Assembly (NCBI RefSeq): GCF_026109735.1
Contig: NZ_CP069620.1
Span: 3,410,001-3,474,000 of the forward strand
Reading direction: 5' to 3'
DNA from: Salinimicrobium tongyeongense
Lineage (GTDB): Bacteria; Bacteroidota; Bacteroidia; Flavobacteriales; Flavobacteriaceae
Length of the DNA stretch: 64,000 nucleotides
Below, piece after piece: positions 8,505 to 17,719 of the stretch (the stretch's first letter is position 1; every line of letters begins with the position of its first letter). The notes under the pieces were generated by a model. The model ran no database searches. It saw only the letters and a program-made list of their open reading frames with translations, and was not told where the DNA came from. The position numbers and the translations under genes were made by a program.

Positions 8505-11037
8505 AACCGGCAGCACTTTTAAGTGGCTTCTAAAGATGGCCTGGCGCGATGGAAAAGCCAGTGGCCGCAAGCTCAGCCTGTTCATGGCCTCTATTGTTCT
8601 GGGAATAGCAGCCGTGGTGGCTATCCAGTCTTTTGGAGAAAACCTGAAAGATAATATCGCCCTGCAATCTAAAGCCATGATGGGCGCCGATTATAAAATT
8701 GACCTCGACCAGGCTCCCTCTAAAGAAGTACTTGCCATCATTGACTCTTTGGGAGGGGCACCTGCCCGGGAAATAAGCTTTAGCTCTATGGCTGCCTTCC
8801 CGGGCAATGGCAGCACAAAATTCGTGCAGGTAAGAGCTATTGAAGGTAATTTCCCGTTCTATGGGGAGCTTGTGACCACGCCTGCAGAGGCAGGAAAGAA
8901 CTATCAGGTCGATACTGGTGCTCTGGTTGACGCCACTGCGATGCGGCAGCTAAACCTAAGCCCCGGTGACAGCATTAAAATTGGAAACGTAACGCTGCCT
9001 ATAGCCGGTGCTTTAAGGTCTATTCCCGGCAGTAATTCTTTCTTCAGTTCGGTTGCGCCTCCTGTTGTTGTTCCTCATAGCATTGTTGAAGAAACGGGCC
9101 TTATCCAAACCGGGAGCCGTATTTCTTACGATTATTATTTCACTACTAAGGCTCAAACCAACCTGGAGCAGCTGGATGAAGTACTTGACCCGCAACTCGA
9201 CAAGCTGGAAGCCGATCTTGACACCCATACCTCTACAAGCCAGAGACTGGGCCGGCGTTATGATAACTTCGGAAAATTTCTCAACCTGGTTGCTTTTATA
9301 GCCCTGCTGCTTGGTTGTGTGGGGATTGCAAGCGCAATAAACATTTACATCAAAGGCAAACTGAAATCGGTTGCCGTTTTGAAATGCCTGGGAGCAACAA
9401 GAAGACAGTCATTTATGATCTTTCTTCTGCAAATCGCCGGAATGGGAATTCTCGGCGGAATCATCGGAACCATTATTGGCTTGCTTTTACAACAGCTGTT
9501 CCCACTACTCCTTGCCGACCTTTTACCGGTAAGTATCCAGATGACATTCAAACCTCAAATCATTATTTTGGGCATTTTACTGGGACTTTTTATGGCGGTA
9601 TTATTTGCCCTGATTCCGCTCATCGGCACACTTTACGTTTCACCCTTACAGGCGCTACGAGTACAGCCCAATAACAATGATAAAAAAGGAAAGGCAAGGC
9701 TTGCCGTACTCGCGGGTATCTTTCTATTTATCCTGATCTTTTCCTACTGGCTGCTGCAAAACTGGAAGTATTCCCTGGCTTTTGTTCTTGGGATTATAGC
9801 GACCTTTTCAATCCTGGCCGCGATTGCCAGGCTTTTCATGAAACTTATAAGGAATAACTTTCCCAGCAGATGGGGTTTCCCGGCAAGGCAGAGCCTGCAG
9901 AACCTTTTTAGGCCTCAAAACCAGACCCTCACCTTAGTACTGGCCATTGGGGTGGGCACTTTTCTTATTAGCACGCTCTACTTCACCAAAGACCTTTTAC
10001 TGGCACAGGCTTCGCTAGACGCGCAAAAAGACAGTCCCAACATGATCCTGCTCGATGTACAGGCCGGCCAGGAAAAGGAAGTGGAACAAACTCTTAAACA
10101 CAGCGGTCACCCTGTGCTCAACAACATTCCTATTGTGACCATGCGGGTACAAAGCATCAACGGGAAGACTGTGAACCAGATACGCGAAGATTCTACTTCC
10201 CGGGTCAATAGATGGGTACTCAACCATGAATTCAGGGTTACTTACAGGGATTCCCTGAAGGATTCTGAAGCCCTTACAGCCGGAAAATGGATTCCTGAAG
10301 TTGGTGGTTCCAGCCTCATCCCTATATCAATAAGTGACAATTTTGCTGAAGATGCACTGGTGACAGTTGGAGATAACATATCCTTTAACGTACAGGGAGT
10401 CATGATGAATACCAAAGTGAGCAGCATAAGGGCGGTAAACTGGAGCGATATGGAACCCAATTTCACGATAGTTTTTCCGCTTGGAGTACTGGAAAATGCT
10501 CCGCAGTTTCGGGTGATCACCACCAAAGTACCCAATGAGAATGCCAGTGCCGCCCTGCAACAGGAGCTGGTGCGCGCTTTTCCGAATATTTCCATACTCG
10601 ATCTTCGGCAGATAATTTCAGTAGTAGAAGATCTGCTGAACAAAATTGCCTGGCTTATCAATTTTATGGCCTTTTTCAGCATTTTTACAGGGATCATTGT
10701 GCTATTGGGTGCCGTGCGCACCAGTAAATTTCAGCGGATAAGAGAAAGTGTTTTGCTGCGCACCATTGGAGCCCGAAGTTCCCAGATCCTTAAAATACTT
10801 GCGCTCGAATATTTCTACTTAGGGGCTCTGGGAAGTTTGTCGGGCATCCTGCTTTCGCTCCTTAGCAGCCAGTTACTGGCCTGGCTCTTATTTGATGCCG
10901 TTTTCGCACCCTCACTTTTCCCATTTTTTGTGCTGTTTCCGGGAATCACGTTATTGGTGGTTGTCATTGGGCTCACCAACAGCATTAGCGTCATTAAAAG
11001 TCCGCCCCTTGAAGTGCTGAGAAAGGAATCTTATTAA
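8491..11037 (+). CDS. ybbP: ABC transporter permease, FtsX family (YbbP type)
   Basis: This 848-residue inner-membrane permease pairs with the upstream ATPase. One membrane helix near residues 28-48 precedes a periplasmic domain. A first FtsX module (about 260-395), further helices (about 405-460 and 490-510), a second periplasmic domain and a C-terminal FtsX module (about 715-840) follow. The length and ten or so membrane segments match the large YbbP-like permeases rather than LolC/E or FtsX. The substrate is unknown; E. coli YbbAP has been proposed to handle hydrophobic compounds or lipids in concert with TesA. Neighbourhood conservation with a TesA homologue supports the same assignment here. 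Confidence 0.9.
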   Translation: MSSIKTGSTFKWLLKMAWRDGKASGRKLSLFMASIVLGIAAVVAIQSFGENLKDNIALQSKAMMGADYKIDLDQAPSKEVLAIIDSLGGAPAREISFSSMAAFPGNGSTKFVQVRAIEGNFPFYGELVTTPAEAGKNYQVDTGALVDATAMRQLNLSPGDSIKIGNVTLPIAGALRSIPGSNSFFSSVAPPVVVPHSIVEETGLIQTGSRISYDYYFTTKAQTNLEQLDEVLDPQLDKLEADLDTHTSTSQRLGRRYDNFGKFLNLVAFIALLLGCVGIASAINIYIKGKLKSVAVLKCLGATRRQSFMIFLLQIAGMGILGGIIGTIIGLLLQQLFPLLLADLLPVSIQMTFKPQIIILGILLGLFMAVLFALIPLIGTLYVSPLQALRVQPNNNDKKGKARLAVLAGIFLFILIFSYWLLQNWKYSLAFVLGIIATFSILAAIARLFMKLIRNNFPSRWGFPARQSLQNLFRPQNQTLTLVLAIGVGTFLISTLYFTKDLLLAQASLDAQKDSPNMILLDVQAGQEKEVEQTLKHSGHPVLNNIPIVTMRVQSINGKTVNQIREDSTSRVNRWVLNHEFRVTYRDSLKDSEALTAGKWIPEVGGSSLIPISISDNFAEDALVTVGDNISFNVQGVMMNTKVSSIRAVNWSDMEPNFTIVFPLGVLENAPQFRVITTKVPNENASAALQQELVRAFPNISILDLRQIISVVEDLLNKIAWLINFMAFFSIFTGIIVLLGAVRTSKFQRIRESVLLRTIGARSSQILKILALEYFYLGALGSLSGILLSLLSSQLLAWLLFDAVFAPSLFPFFVLFPGITLLVVVIGLTNSISVIKSPPLEVLRKESY

Positions 11038-11263
11038 ATCTCCTTCAGTCTAACCCGAAAGTTAAACTGCTGCGGAAGTATTTCCGAAGAAATTATATGC
11101 TAAAGAATTAAAACAAGCGCTTTTGTAGGCTGGAAGAAATTAGACTGCAATACCTGAAGTTCTGCCGGCCAGGGTATAGTCGATTGGGGTATTGAAAAAA
11201 GCTATTTTTCAGTCTCTTTTTTTCTTTGTATAATTTCGATCTTTGAATAAAACTGAAATTGTT

Positions 11264-12268
11264 ATGTCTCAAAATAACTCCATTCCCTACTCTATACTCG
11301 AACTTGCCAGCGTTGGTGCCGGCTCCTCTGTTGAACAAACCTTTAAAGACAGCCTTGACCTGGCCCAAAAAGCTGAGGAGATGGGCTATACCAGGTTTTG
11401 GCTGGCAGAGCATCACAACATGGTGAGCATAGCCAGTTCGGCTACTGCCGTGCTTATTGGCCATATCGCCGGGGGCACTGAGAAAATTCGGGTGGGGAGC
11501 GGCGGAATCATGCTGCCAAACCATTCTCCCCTTATAGTTTCTGAACAATTTGGGACTTTGGGTTCCCTCTACCCCAACAGGATAGACCTTGGCCTGGGCA
11601 GGGCACCGGGCACAGATCAGGTAACAGCACATGCCATAAGGAGTGACCGCATGCAGGCAGTGTATAAATTTCCGGAGGAAATCAGCCAGATCCAGCAGTA
11701 TTTTTCAGCAGAAAACAGCAACTCCCAGGTGCGGGCCACGGTAGCCGAAGGAGTGAATGTGCCTATTTATGTGCTGGGTTCGAGTACAGACAGTGCCCAT
11801 GTGGCTGCTGAAAAAGGTCTGCCTTATGCCTTTGCGAGCCATTTTGCTCCCGCACAGCTCTTTGAGGCACTCAATATTTATTACAACAGGTTTCAACCTT
11901 CAAAATACCTCGACAAGCCTTACACTATTGCCTGTATAAACGTAATAGCAGCCGATACCGATGAAGAAGCCGAAAATATCTCAACAACCCTCATCAAGAT
12001 GATGCTGGGCGTGATGACAGGCAATATCGATTACATGCAGCCCCCTGTTAAAATGACACAGGAACTGAGAGATATGGCAGCAAATCCTGCCTTTCAGCGA
12101 ATGCTTAAATATGCTTTTATAGGAAGTAAAGCCACGGTGAAAGAACAAACCTCAAAATTCCTGAAGGAGACCGGTGTTAATGAGCTCATGGTCGCTTCCC
12201 ACATTTTTGACCACAAAGACCGGGTAAGATCCTATCAAATCTTTTCTGAAATTATGAAAAGCATTTGA
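11264..12268 (+). CDS. LLM-class flavin-dependent oxidoreductase (luciferase-like)
   Basis: This 334-residue TIM-barrel protein belongs to the luciferase-like monooxygenase class that uses FMN with a flavin reductase. Family motifs are YTRFWLAEHHNM near residue 43, RVGSGGIMLPNHSPL near residue 82 and RIDLGLGRAPGT near 110, which define the group often annotated MsnO8 or YhbW-like. The substrate is not predictable. I start at the ATG at 11264 (MSQNNSIPYS). The frame extends 7 codons further to 11243 without support. A TATAATTTCG stretch at about 11229-11238 resembles a -7 element. It lies alone on its strand before the PhzF gene. Confidence 0.88.
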   Translation: MSQNNSIPYSILELASVGAGSSVEQTFKDSLDLAQKAEEMGYTRFWLAEHHNMVSIASSATAVLIGHIAGGTEKIRVGSGGIMLPNHSPLIVSEQFGTLGSLYPNRIDLGLGRAPGTDQVTAHAIRSDRMQAVYKFPEEISQIQQYFSAENSNSQVRATVAEGVNVPIYVLGSSTDSAHVAAEKGLPYAFASHFAPAQLFEALNIYYNRFQPSKYLDKPYTIACINVIAADTDEEAENISTTLIKMMLGVMTGNIDYMQPPVKMTQELRDMAANPAFQRMLKYAFIGSKATVKEQTSKFLKETGVNELMVASHIFDHKDRVRSYQIFSEIMKSI

Positions 12269-12359
12269 TTTTTGCCCTTTTTGAGGGGTATGGTGGTATA
12301 AGCAGTGAAAATTTCTCCTGAAATGCAGTAACCCTGCCCGTTAATTGTTATTTTTAATC

Positions 12360-13148
12360 ATGCAATTACACCTTTACCAGATCAACGCTTTTACAGACCG
12401 GCTTTTTAGCGGAAATCCAGCCTGCGTGGTACCTCTGTCTGAGTGGCTGCCTGATGAACTTCTGCTGAAAATAGCCCGCGAAAACGCAGTCGCTGAAACG
12501 GCATTTTTCGTGGATCTGGGCTACACTTTCCACCTGCGGTGGTTCACCCCCGAAATGGAGATGGATCTTTGTGGCCATGCCACGCTGGCCACAGCGCATG
12601 CTTTAAAAGAGATCAGGAAATATGCTGGCCAAAATGTTATTTTTGAGACCGCAAGCGGAAATCTTACGGTAAAGGCAGACGGAGATCTTTACCGTTTAGA
12701 CCTCCCGGCCAGGAAACCGGTCGCCACAACAATACCACAACTTTTAAAGGATTCGCTCAACATTCAGCCACAGGAAACCCTCAAAGCCCGCGATTATGTA
12801 CTGGTTTACGAAAACGAGCAGGAGGTAAAAGACATTAAGATAGATCGTTCTCATTTTGATGAGCTGGAGCTTGGTACAGGCGGCGTGATCGTTACAGCAA
12901 AGGGCAGCAACTGCGATTTTGTTTCCCGTTTTTTTACGCCGGGCGCTTCGGTCTTTGAAGATCCTGTGACCGGTTCTGCCCATTGTTCGCTCACCCCTTA
13001 CTGGAGTGAAAAACTCGGCAAAAAGGAAATGACGGCCATGCAACTTTCAGAAAGAGGCGGAAAACTTTTTTGTACAGATAAAAAGGAAAGGGTGGAAGTT
13101 GCCGGTAAGGCCCGCACCTACTATGTAGGCAAACTCTGGACAGAGTAG
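12360..13148 (+). CDS. PhzF-family isomerase
   Basis: This 262-residue protein of the PhzF/diaminopimelate-epimerase fold has the catalytic glutamate E46 in AVAETAFF. The N-terminal FSGNPACVV, the central DLCGHATLATAHAL and the C-terminal DPVTGSAHC motifs are all visible. Members isomerise small acids, but most, including this one, have no known substrate, and phenazine synthesis is not implied because no phz genes are nearby. The start at 12360 (MQLHLYQINAF) gives the family N-terminus. Five further upstream codons lack support. It converges on glycogen phosphorylase with 34 bases between the stops. Confidence 0.9.
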   Translation: MQLHLYQINAFTDRLFSGNPACVVPLSEWLPDELLLKIARENAVAETAFFVDLGYTFHLRWFTPEMEMDLCGHATLATAHALKEIRKYAGQNVIFETASGNLTVKADGDLYRLDLPARKPVATTIPQLLKDSLNIQPQETLKARDYVLVYENEQEVKDIKIDRSHFDELELGTGGVIVTAKGSNCDFVSRFFTPGASVFEDPVTGSAHCSLTPYWSEKLGKKEMTAMQLSERGGKLFCTDKKERVEVAGKARTYYVGKLWTE

Positions 13149-13182
13149 CATTTCAACCCTTTCTTCTACAGGAAATTCAGAT

Positions 13183-15678
13183 TTACTCTTTAAGCTTCAC
13201 CGGTTTCACGTTCCAAATTTTTTCACAATAATCCCTTATGGAACGGTCTGACGAGAATTTACCCATCCTGGCCACATTCAGAATAGATTTTTTGGTCCAT
13301 TCCTTTTTATCGTTCCACAACTTAAAGACCTCTTCCTTTTTTGAACAGTATGAATCAAAATCCTTTAAAAGCTGATAGGGGTCTTGCTGCAGCAAATTGT
13401 GATAAAGCGGCTTGAACAATTCGGTATCACCTTTGGTAAGTTCTTCAGAAGAGAGAAAATCCAGCACTTTCTTTAATTTAGGGTTTTCCTCGTAATACTG
13501 GTATGGCCGGTATCCTTCGTTGCGGGTTTGTTGGATTTCTTCTGTGGTTTGTCCAAACAAAAAGAAATTCTCTTCTCCCACTTCTTCGCGTATTTCCACG
13601 TTCGCCCCGTCTAAAGTCCCAATGGTGAGGGCGCCGTTAAGGGCAAATTTCATATTCCCCGTGCCCGAAGCTTCTTTTCCGGCCATGGAGATTTGTTCAG
13701 AAAGATCGGCCGCAGGATAAATCCTTTGGGCCTGCTTCACATTAAAGTTGGGTAAGAATACCACTTTTATGAACCTGTTCACCTCCTCATCCTCATTCAC
13801 CAGCTCGGCAACGGCCGTAATGAGCCGAATGATCAGTTTTGCCAGGAAGTAACCCGGGGCGGCCTTTCCGGCAAAAATGAAGGTAGAAGCTGCAATGTTT
13901 TCTGTCTTCCCATCTTTTATCCTCAGGTAAAGGTCAATGATATGCAACACCATGAGGTGCTGTCTTTTGTATTCGTGAATTCTTTTTACCTGCACATCAA
14001 ACAGCATCTCAGGATCTACGGTCACGCCGGTTTGTTCTTTAATAAACTGGGTAAGAGCCTGTTTATTCTGAAGCTTTACCTCCCGCCATCTCTTCTGAAA
14101 ATCTTCATTTTCAGCTAGTTTTTCGAGTTCCTTAAAGCTGGTGAGATCGGTAAGCCACCCCTCTCCTATTTTTTCTGAAATAAGATTGGCCAAACCCGGA
14201 TTGCTCATTGCAAGGAAACGGCGGTGCGTTACCCCATTGGTGACATTCGTGAATTTTTGAGGCCACAAGCCGGCAAAATCGTTGAGCACCTGAGATTTTA
14301 GCAGGCGTGAATGCAGTTCAGAAACCCCGTTTACCTTAAAACTACCCACGGTAGCCAGGTGCGCCATTCTCACTGATGGCTCCCCGTTCTCATCAATGAG
14401 AGACATGCGGGCAATTTGGTCTCCGCTAAAACCTTTATCCCGCAATTCTTCCAAAAACCGGCTGTTGATCTCGTAAATGATCTCCAGGTGCCTTGGCAGA
14501 ATCCTTCCGAGGAGAGAAACAGCCCATTTTTCAAGGGCTTCGGGAAGAAGGGTGTGATTGGTATAGGCAAAAGTGTTTCGTGTAATGTCCCAGGCCTCAT
14601 CCCATTCCATCTCGTGTTCATCTACAAAGAGGCGCATGAGTTCGGCTACAGCGATAGACGGGTGGGTGTCGTTCAACTGAATGGCGAATTTCTCATGGAA
14701 GTTCTTCAACTCCCTGCCCTGGGTGGTGTGAAGGTTGATCATATCCTGTAAAGAACAGGACACAAAGAAGTACTGTTGTTTCAACCTGAGCTCCTTTCCT
14801 GAAAGATTTTCATCATTGGGGTAAAGCACTTTCGTGATATTTTCGGAACGCAGCTTTTTCTCTACTGCCCTGTAATAATCTCCCATGTTGTACACCGAAA
14901 AATCAAAGGATTCCACAGCTTCGGCTTTCCAAAGTCTCATAATGATCCCGTTGCTTTGATAGCCCAATATGGGAGTATCGTAGGCCGTACCTTTAATTTC
15001 CGATTCGGGCAGCCAGTCTACCTGGTATCTATTCTGGCCGTTGGTACTGTGTTCTGTTCTTCCTCCAAATTTCACCACATAAGAGATTTCGGGGCGCATC
15101 ACTTCCCAGGGATTGCCGTTGTGCAGCCATTTGTCTGTAGTTTCCATTTGCCAGCCTTCCCTGATCTCCTGTTTAAAAATTCCGAATTCATAGCGTATCC
15201 CGTATGCTATTGAAGGAATCCCCAAAGTAGCCAGAGAATCCATAAAACAGGAGGCAAGCCTTCCCAAACCGCCATTTCCCAACCCGGGTTCTTCTTCTTC
15301 GTCAAGGAGTTCATCCAAATCAAGCCCTAGTTCAGTCAAAGCGGCTTTGGTTTCATCTACAATCTCGAGATTCAGTAAATTGTTACCAAGGTGAGGTCCC
15401 GGTAAATATTCCGCAGAAAAATAAGCGATACCACGAGCGTCCTGCTGAGTGAATTTTTCGATTGAACGCACAAATTTTCGTAGTGCCCTGTCGCGAATGG
15501 TGAGTGCCATCGCAGTATAAATATCATTACTGGTGGTCAATGCCGGCACCCTTCCCAGATGGTAGAACAGCTTGTGTAAAAAGTCTTTGGTAATGTCTTC
15601 CTTGCTTAAACCAACTTCACCTGCGCCGGTACCTAATGACTCAAAATAGCTTTCTATAGATCGATTGTGTTTTTTCAT
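13183..15678 (-). CDS. glgP: Glycogen/alpha-glucan phosphorylase
   Basis: This 831-residue GT35 enzyme releases glucose-1-phosphate from glycogen with pyridoxal phosphate as cofactor. The PLP-binding lysine lies in EASGTGNMKFALNGA (about residue 660), followed by LDGANVEI. Upstream, GNGGLGRLASCFMDS and NDTHPSIAVAELMR match the large animal-type/E. coli-type phosphorylases of similar length. I start at 15678 (MKKHNRSIESYFESL). The longer frame to 15726 adds 16 residues of unlikely sequence. With the glycogen synthase at 19.7-21.3 kb it forms a storage-glucan pair, although the two genes are separated by unrelated genes. A perfect 14-bp palindrome lies 54 nt upstream of the start. Confidence 0.95.
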   Translation of the reverse strand: MKKHNRSIESYFESLGTGAGEVGLSKEDITKDFLHKLFYHLGRVPALTTSNDIYTAMALTIRDRALRKFVRSIEKFTQQDARGIAYFSAEYLPGPHLGNNLLNLEIVDETKAALTELGLDLDELLDEEEEPGLGNGGLGRLASCFMDSLATLGIPSIAYGIRYEFGIFKQEIREGWQMETTDKWLHNGNPWEVMRPEISYVVKFGGRTEHSTNGQNRYQVDWLPESEIKGTAYDTPILGYQSNGIIMRLWKAEAVESFDFSVYNMGDYYRAVEKKLRSENITKVLYPNDENLSGKELRLKQQYFFVSCSLQDMINLHTTQGRELKNFHEKFAIQLNDTHPSIAVAELMRLFVDEHEMEWDEAWDITRNTFAYTNHTLLPEALEKWAVSLLGRILPRHLEIIYEINSRFLEELRDKGFSGDQIARMSLIDENGEPSVRMAHLATVGSFKVNGVSELHSRLLKSQVLNDFAGLWPQKFTNVTNGVTHRRFLAMSNPGLANLISEKIGEGWLTDLTSFKELEKLAENEDFQKRWREVKLQNKQALTQFIKEQTGVTVDPEMLFDVQVKRIHEYKRQHLMVLHIIDLYLRIKDGKTENIAASTFIFAGKAAPGYFLAKLIIRLITAVAELVNEDEEVNRFIKVVFLPNFNVKQAQRIYPAADLSEQISMAGKEASGTGNMKFALNGALTIGTLDGANVEIREEVGEENFFLFGQTTEEIQQTRNEGYRPYQYYEENPKLKKVLDFLSSEELTKGDTELFKPLYHNLLQQDPYQLLKDFDSYCSKKEEVFKLWNDKKEWTKKSILNVARMGKFSSDRSIRDYCEKIWNVKPVKLKE

Positions 15679-15731
15679 AGCTGCTTTTTCCAAAAAATAA
15701 GAAAAAAATGAAATATGCTGATACAAAAAAC

Positions 15732-15745
15732 TATCTTATAAGATA
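15732..15745. promoter_or_regulatory. Perfect 14-bp palindrome upstream of glgP
   Basis: TATCTTATAAGATA is its own reverse complement and lies 54 nt upstream of the chosen glgP start. The symmetry and position suit an operator. No regulator can be named. Confidence 0.4.
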
Positions 15746-15954
15746 ATTTTAGGAGTTTTACTTAATAGAAGTGTATTATCAGTTCTCTCTCTTTTCTTCA
15801 CGTTCCAACAATCTTATGCTGAACGAATAACTTCACCTACAGAATTATATTTCACAGATTCAATTTCTTACTGAATATTTTTTTAAATGAATTCCGAGTG
15901 ATATGGATGAGAAAAAGCGTGTGATATCAGGGATTTTAAAAATTAAAGAAAAAA

Positions 15955-15981
15955 GGTTCCAGAAATGGCATTTTTGAAACC
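15955..15981. repeat. Extended intergenic palindrome after the 478-aa gene
   Basis: GGTT...AACC arms extend the core AAATGGCATTT to a 27-bp imperfect palindrome, 10 nt beyond the minus-strand stop at 15992. Confidence 0.6.
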
Positions 15982-15991
15982 TCATCAGGCT

Positions 15992-17428
15992 TTATTCATT
16001 AGCCGCCATGAATAAGCACTTTTCCTTGATCATTTTGGTGGTTTTTGGGGGCAGCATCTCTTCCCAGCCCGGTTTCCCGTCAACGATCATTTGATGCACT
16101 TCCCTGGAATAGATATCGAGGATCTCAGGGTCGTAATCGGTAATATCCACTACCCTGCCGTTGTCTTTAAAGAACTTGAACAACTCTTTCATGCGCGGGT
16201 GTACCTGAAGATTGTTACTGGTAATGATCTCTCTGGTTTCGGGATCTTTAAGCGGGTGCAGGTAGATCTTTAAATCCCGGAAGAACAGTTTCCCGAAGGC
16301 TTCAAGAATTCCGCCGCTAAGATGCCGGTAGTACTTTTCATCAAAAAGCGCCACAAAAGTGTTTATTCCCATGGTGAGCCCCATTCTTTCGGCTGTGTAC
16401 TGTGAAAAGTACTCTACCACCTTATAATATTCCTGAAAATTGGAGATCATCACCATTTGTCCCAAAGAGCCCAGGAGATCGGCTCTGTCTAGAAAATCCT
16501 TTTCATCAATATCACCTTCTGATCGAAGGTTAGACAGGGTGATCTCAAAAATGACTTCGGTTTTATCTTTATTGACTTTTTTCTCATTCAGAAACAGTTT
16601 GAGAGACTGTTCATACATATTCATGTTCACCTTGGTAACAGGCCTGTAGCTGCCTCTAAGGGTGAGAATGTTCTTTTTGTAAAGTTCGTTGGCAGGAAGT
16701 ACATTATTTCCGTTTGAAGCAAACATAACTGCCTGGGTCATCCCATTTTTGACCAGTTGCAGACTCATAAGCCGGTTGTCTACATCTTTAAAAACAGGGC
16801 CCGTAAAATTGATCATATCAATCTCTACCTGGTCATTGTTGAGGTGGTCGTATAAATGCTGCAGCAGTACCTTGGGGTCATCATATTGATAAAAGGCTCC
16901 ATAGATGAGGTTTGTTCCCATAGTTCCCAGGGTGATTTGCTGCAGGCCGGCATTGTTTTCATGAAACTGCACATGAATGATGATCTCGCTGAATTCTTCT
17001 TCAGGCTGGGTTTGAAAACGGATTCCCAGCCAGCCGTGGCCCTTGTATTTCTTGGCAAAATCTATGGTAGCAACGGTATTGGCATAGCTGAAGAAAAGTT
17101 TTTCGGGATGTTTTTCCCTGGAAATCCTTTGCTCAATAAGATTAGTTTCATACCGAAGCATGCTTTTTAGCCTGGCCTCGGTCACGTAACGGGCATCAGA
17201 TTCAATACCGTAAATAGCGTCGCTAAAATCTTTGTCGTAAGCACTCATCGTCTTTGCAATGGTGCCCGATGCCCCGCCCGCTCTAAAAAAGTTGCGCACG
17301 GTCTCCTGGCCGGCACCTATCTCGGCAAAAGTGCCGTAGATATTCTCATTGAGATTTATACGCAGCGCCTTATTGGCAATTGAGGGCACAGGATCAAACT
17401 CCAAATCATCTATATCTCTGTACTTCAT
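15992..17428 (-). CDS. Conserved protein of unknown function, 478 aa
   Basis: I recognise this only as a long conserved protein family seen in Bacteroidota and some other phyla, whose automatic labels (for example nicotinate-nucleotide adenylyltransferase) I do not trust. It is soluble with no signal peptide or membrane segment. Visible blocks are a glycine-rich stretch near residues 30-55 (YGTFAEIGAGQETVRNFFRA, then GGASGTIAKTMSAY), a mixed alpha/beta centre with GTMGTNLIYGAF, and a C-terminal alpha/beta part. No Walker, Rossmann-dinucleotide or metal motif is obvious. It sits between glgP and sulP on the same strand but with gaps of about 300 bases on each side, so it is probably a single-gene unit. 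Confidence 0.8.
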   Translation of the reverse strand: MKYRDIDDLEFDPVPSIANKALRINLNENIYGTFAEIGAGQETVRNFFRAGGASGTIAKTMSAYDKDFSDAIYGIESDARYVTEARLKSMLRYETNLIEQRISREKHPEKLFFSYANTVATIDFAKKYKGHGWLGIRFQTQPEEEFSEIIIHVQFHENNAGLQQITLGTMGTNLIYGAFYQYDDPKVLLQHLYDHLNNDQVEIDMINFTGPVFKDVDNRLMSLQLVKNGMTQAVMFASNGNNVLPANELYKKNILTLRGSYRPVTKVNMNMYEQSLKLFLNEKKVNKDKTEVIFEITLSNLRSEGDIDEKDFLDRADLLGSLGQMVMISNFQEYYKVVEYFSQYTAERMGLTMGINTFVALFDEKYYRHLSGGILEAFGKLFFRDLKIYLHPLKDPETREIITSNNLQVHPRMKELFKFFKDNGRVVDITDYDPEILDIYSREVHQMIVDGKPGWEEMLPPKTTKMIKEKCLFMAANE

Positions 17429-17636
17429 ATCAAAAAATTACTTTTCAATTTAATTTAGGAATTAAATCTGGTAAAAAGGTAATTTTTGACGAGCTTCTTT
17501 CAGAATATTGTTCAATAATGCTGAAAATTTCTGCTGAAGAACGTCAAAAACTTTCCAAAAAGCAATTTCCGCCGGAAGGTAAATACTTCAGAAAAAAACA
17601 ATTTAGCTGAAGTACCTTTCTTCCAAAATACCTTCC

Positions 17637-17651
17637 AAAAATGCCATTTTT
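17637..17651. repeat. Intergenic palindrome AAAAATGCCATTTTT
   Basis: Perfect 7+1+7 core, located 69 nt beyond the sulP stop on the minus strand, just after the sulP terminator hairpin. Confidence 0.6.
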
Positions 17652-17660
17652 AAAAGAAAA

Positions 17661-17694
17661 TCCCTCTCACAGTATTTTTAAACTGCAAGAGGGA
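17661..17694 (-). terminator. Terminator hairpin after sulP
   Basis: On the minus strand TCCCTCT and AGAGGGA pair, with inner CAGT/ACTG, and the stem is followed by ATTTTCTTTT. It starts 26 nt past the sulP stop. Confidence 0.7.
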
Positions 17695-17719
17695 AAGAAA
17701 AGGTTTTTTGAAGTTTACG

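Larger units (their letters stand above)
15679..15991. other. 313-bp glgP upstream region
   Basis: No coding frame. It contains the TATCTTATAAGATA palindrome at 15732-15745 and a copy of the intergenic palindrome at 15955-15981. The rest is A/T-rich and unremarkable. Confidence 0.4.

Noticed and set aside
11108-11632. 174-residue frame on the minus strand
   Set aside because: It is antisense to the start of the luciferase-like gene, has no family features, and its open frame follows from that gene's codon pattern.
12360-13148. Phenazine biosynthesis from the PhzF homologue
   Set aside because: No other phz genes are present, and PhzF-fold isomerases are widespread outside phenazine producers.
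17380-17610. 76-residue plus-strand frame near the 478-aa gene start
   Set aside because: It begins antisense to that gene and continues in A/T-rich intergenic DNA without any coding features.
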